Source of the DNA: Pseudomonadota bacterium
GTDB taxonomy: Bacteria > Pseudomonadota > Alphaproteobacteria > Rhizobiales > Rhizobiaceae
Assembly: GCA_023419995.1 (NCBI GenBank)
Contig: JAEZXF010000262.1
Coordinates: 1 to 6,475, forward strand
Direction of reading: 5' to 3'
Length of the DNA stretch: 6,475 nucleotides
Made by a program: the position numbers and the translations under genes. Below, one piece after another: positions 6,370-6,475 of this stretch (its first letter is position 1; every line of letters begins with the position of its first letter). The notes under the pieces are model-generated. The model was not told the origin of the DNA, did not search any database, and was given only the letters and a program-made list of their open reading frames with translations.

Positions 6370-6377
6370 ATGGTTAA
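6370..6377 (-). promoter_or_regulatory. TTAACCAT, CtrA-type half-site upstream of first flagellin
   Basis: The minus strand reads TTAACCAT, the half-site form described for CtrA, about 147 bases before the flagellin ATG. A one-mismatch copy, CTAACCAT, lies about 16 bases further downstream. The same octamer occurs twice upstream of the second flagellin, which supports shared control of both genes. Binding is inferred from the motif only. Confidence 0.45.
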
Positions 6378-6465
6378 TGATTAGTATATTTGGAAATTCC
6401 GCGACTTTTTTCACCGCCACGGGACGGGGCGGGAGGGCCGCGCGGCGCGGCGCAAAAGCGAAAGG

Positions 6466-6475
6466 CCCCCCCCCC
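6466..6475. repeat. Ten-base C homopolymer at window edge
   Basis: The window ends in ten consecutive C residues. Tracts of this kind are often where short-read assemblies stop, so this may be a contig end and its length may be wrong. Confidence 0.6.

Larger units (their letters stand above)
6224..6475 (-). promoter_or_regulatory. Upstream region and leader of first flagellin
   Basis: No gene is evident in these 252 bases. A locally A/T-rich block at about 6330-6415 stands out from the GC-rich surroundings and is the likely promoter. On the minus strand it holds TATACT (6388-6383), similar to a -10 element, then TTAACCAT (6377-6370), then a near copy CTAACCAT. The leader nearer the gene can form two small stem-loops, GCGGC/GCCGC at 6281-6295 and GCCGG/CCGGC at 6256-6272. 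If transcription starts in the A/T-rich block the untranslated leader is more than 100 bases long. The promoter itself is not fixed. Confidence 0.5.

Noticed and set aside
6437..6446. GCCGCGCGGC palindrome near the right edge
   Set aside because: Short self-complementary GC stretches are expected by chance in such GC-rich DNA and no T-run follows on either strand.

Overview
The window is GC-rich and carries one compact flagellar locus, with every recognisable gene on the minus strand. Read in the direction of transcription (right to left) the order is flagellin, flagellin, fliF, a FliH-like gene, motB, motC; motC runs off the left edge. The protein sequences point to an alphaproteobacterium of the Hyphomicrobiales (Rhizobiales). 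MotC is a periplasmic motor protein essentially known from that group, MotB has the long acidic linker of rhizobial MotB, the flagellins are short (about 300-320 residues) and of alphaproteobacterial type, and the upstream regions carry TTAACCAT and TTAA-N7-TTAA elements, which match binding sites of the alphaproteobacterial regulator CtrA. The genus cannot be fixed from this window.

Region by region: 6224-6475 is the leader and presumed promoter region of the first flagellin and ends in a 10-base C run at the window edge. 5324-6223 encodes the first flagellin. The gap 5133-5323 is dense with signals: two GC-rich hairpins that probably end the first flagellin transcript, a perfect TTAA-N7-TTAA box, a perfect 12-bp inverted repeat built from two facing TTAACCAT half-sites, and a 14-bp palindrome that contains the ribosome binding site of the second flagellin and abuts its GTG start. 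4170-5132 encodes the second flagellin. 4038-4169 holds a terminator-like hairpin and the leader of fliF. From 4037 leftward, fliF, the FliH-like gene, motB and motC overlap by 1, 4 and (with the start chosen here) 4 bases, so they look like one translationally coupled operon.

Together the genes build the filament (flagellins), the MS ring (FliF), a probable export-apparatus partner (FliH-like) and the stator with its periplasmic modulator (MotB, MotC). The stator partner MotA and the remaining basal-body genes are not in the window. I found no wholly new system. The most interesting material is regulatory: the arrangement between the two flagellin genes and the possible occlusion of the second flagellin's ribosome binding site.
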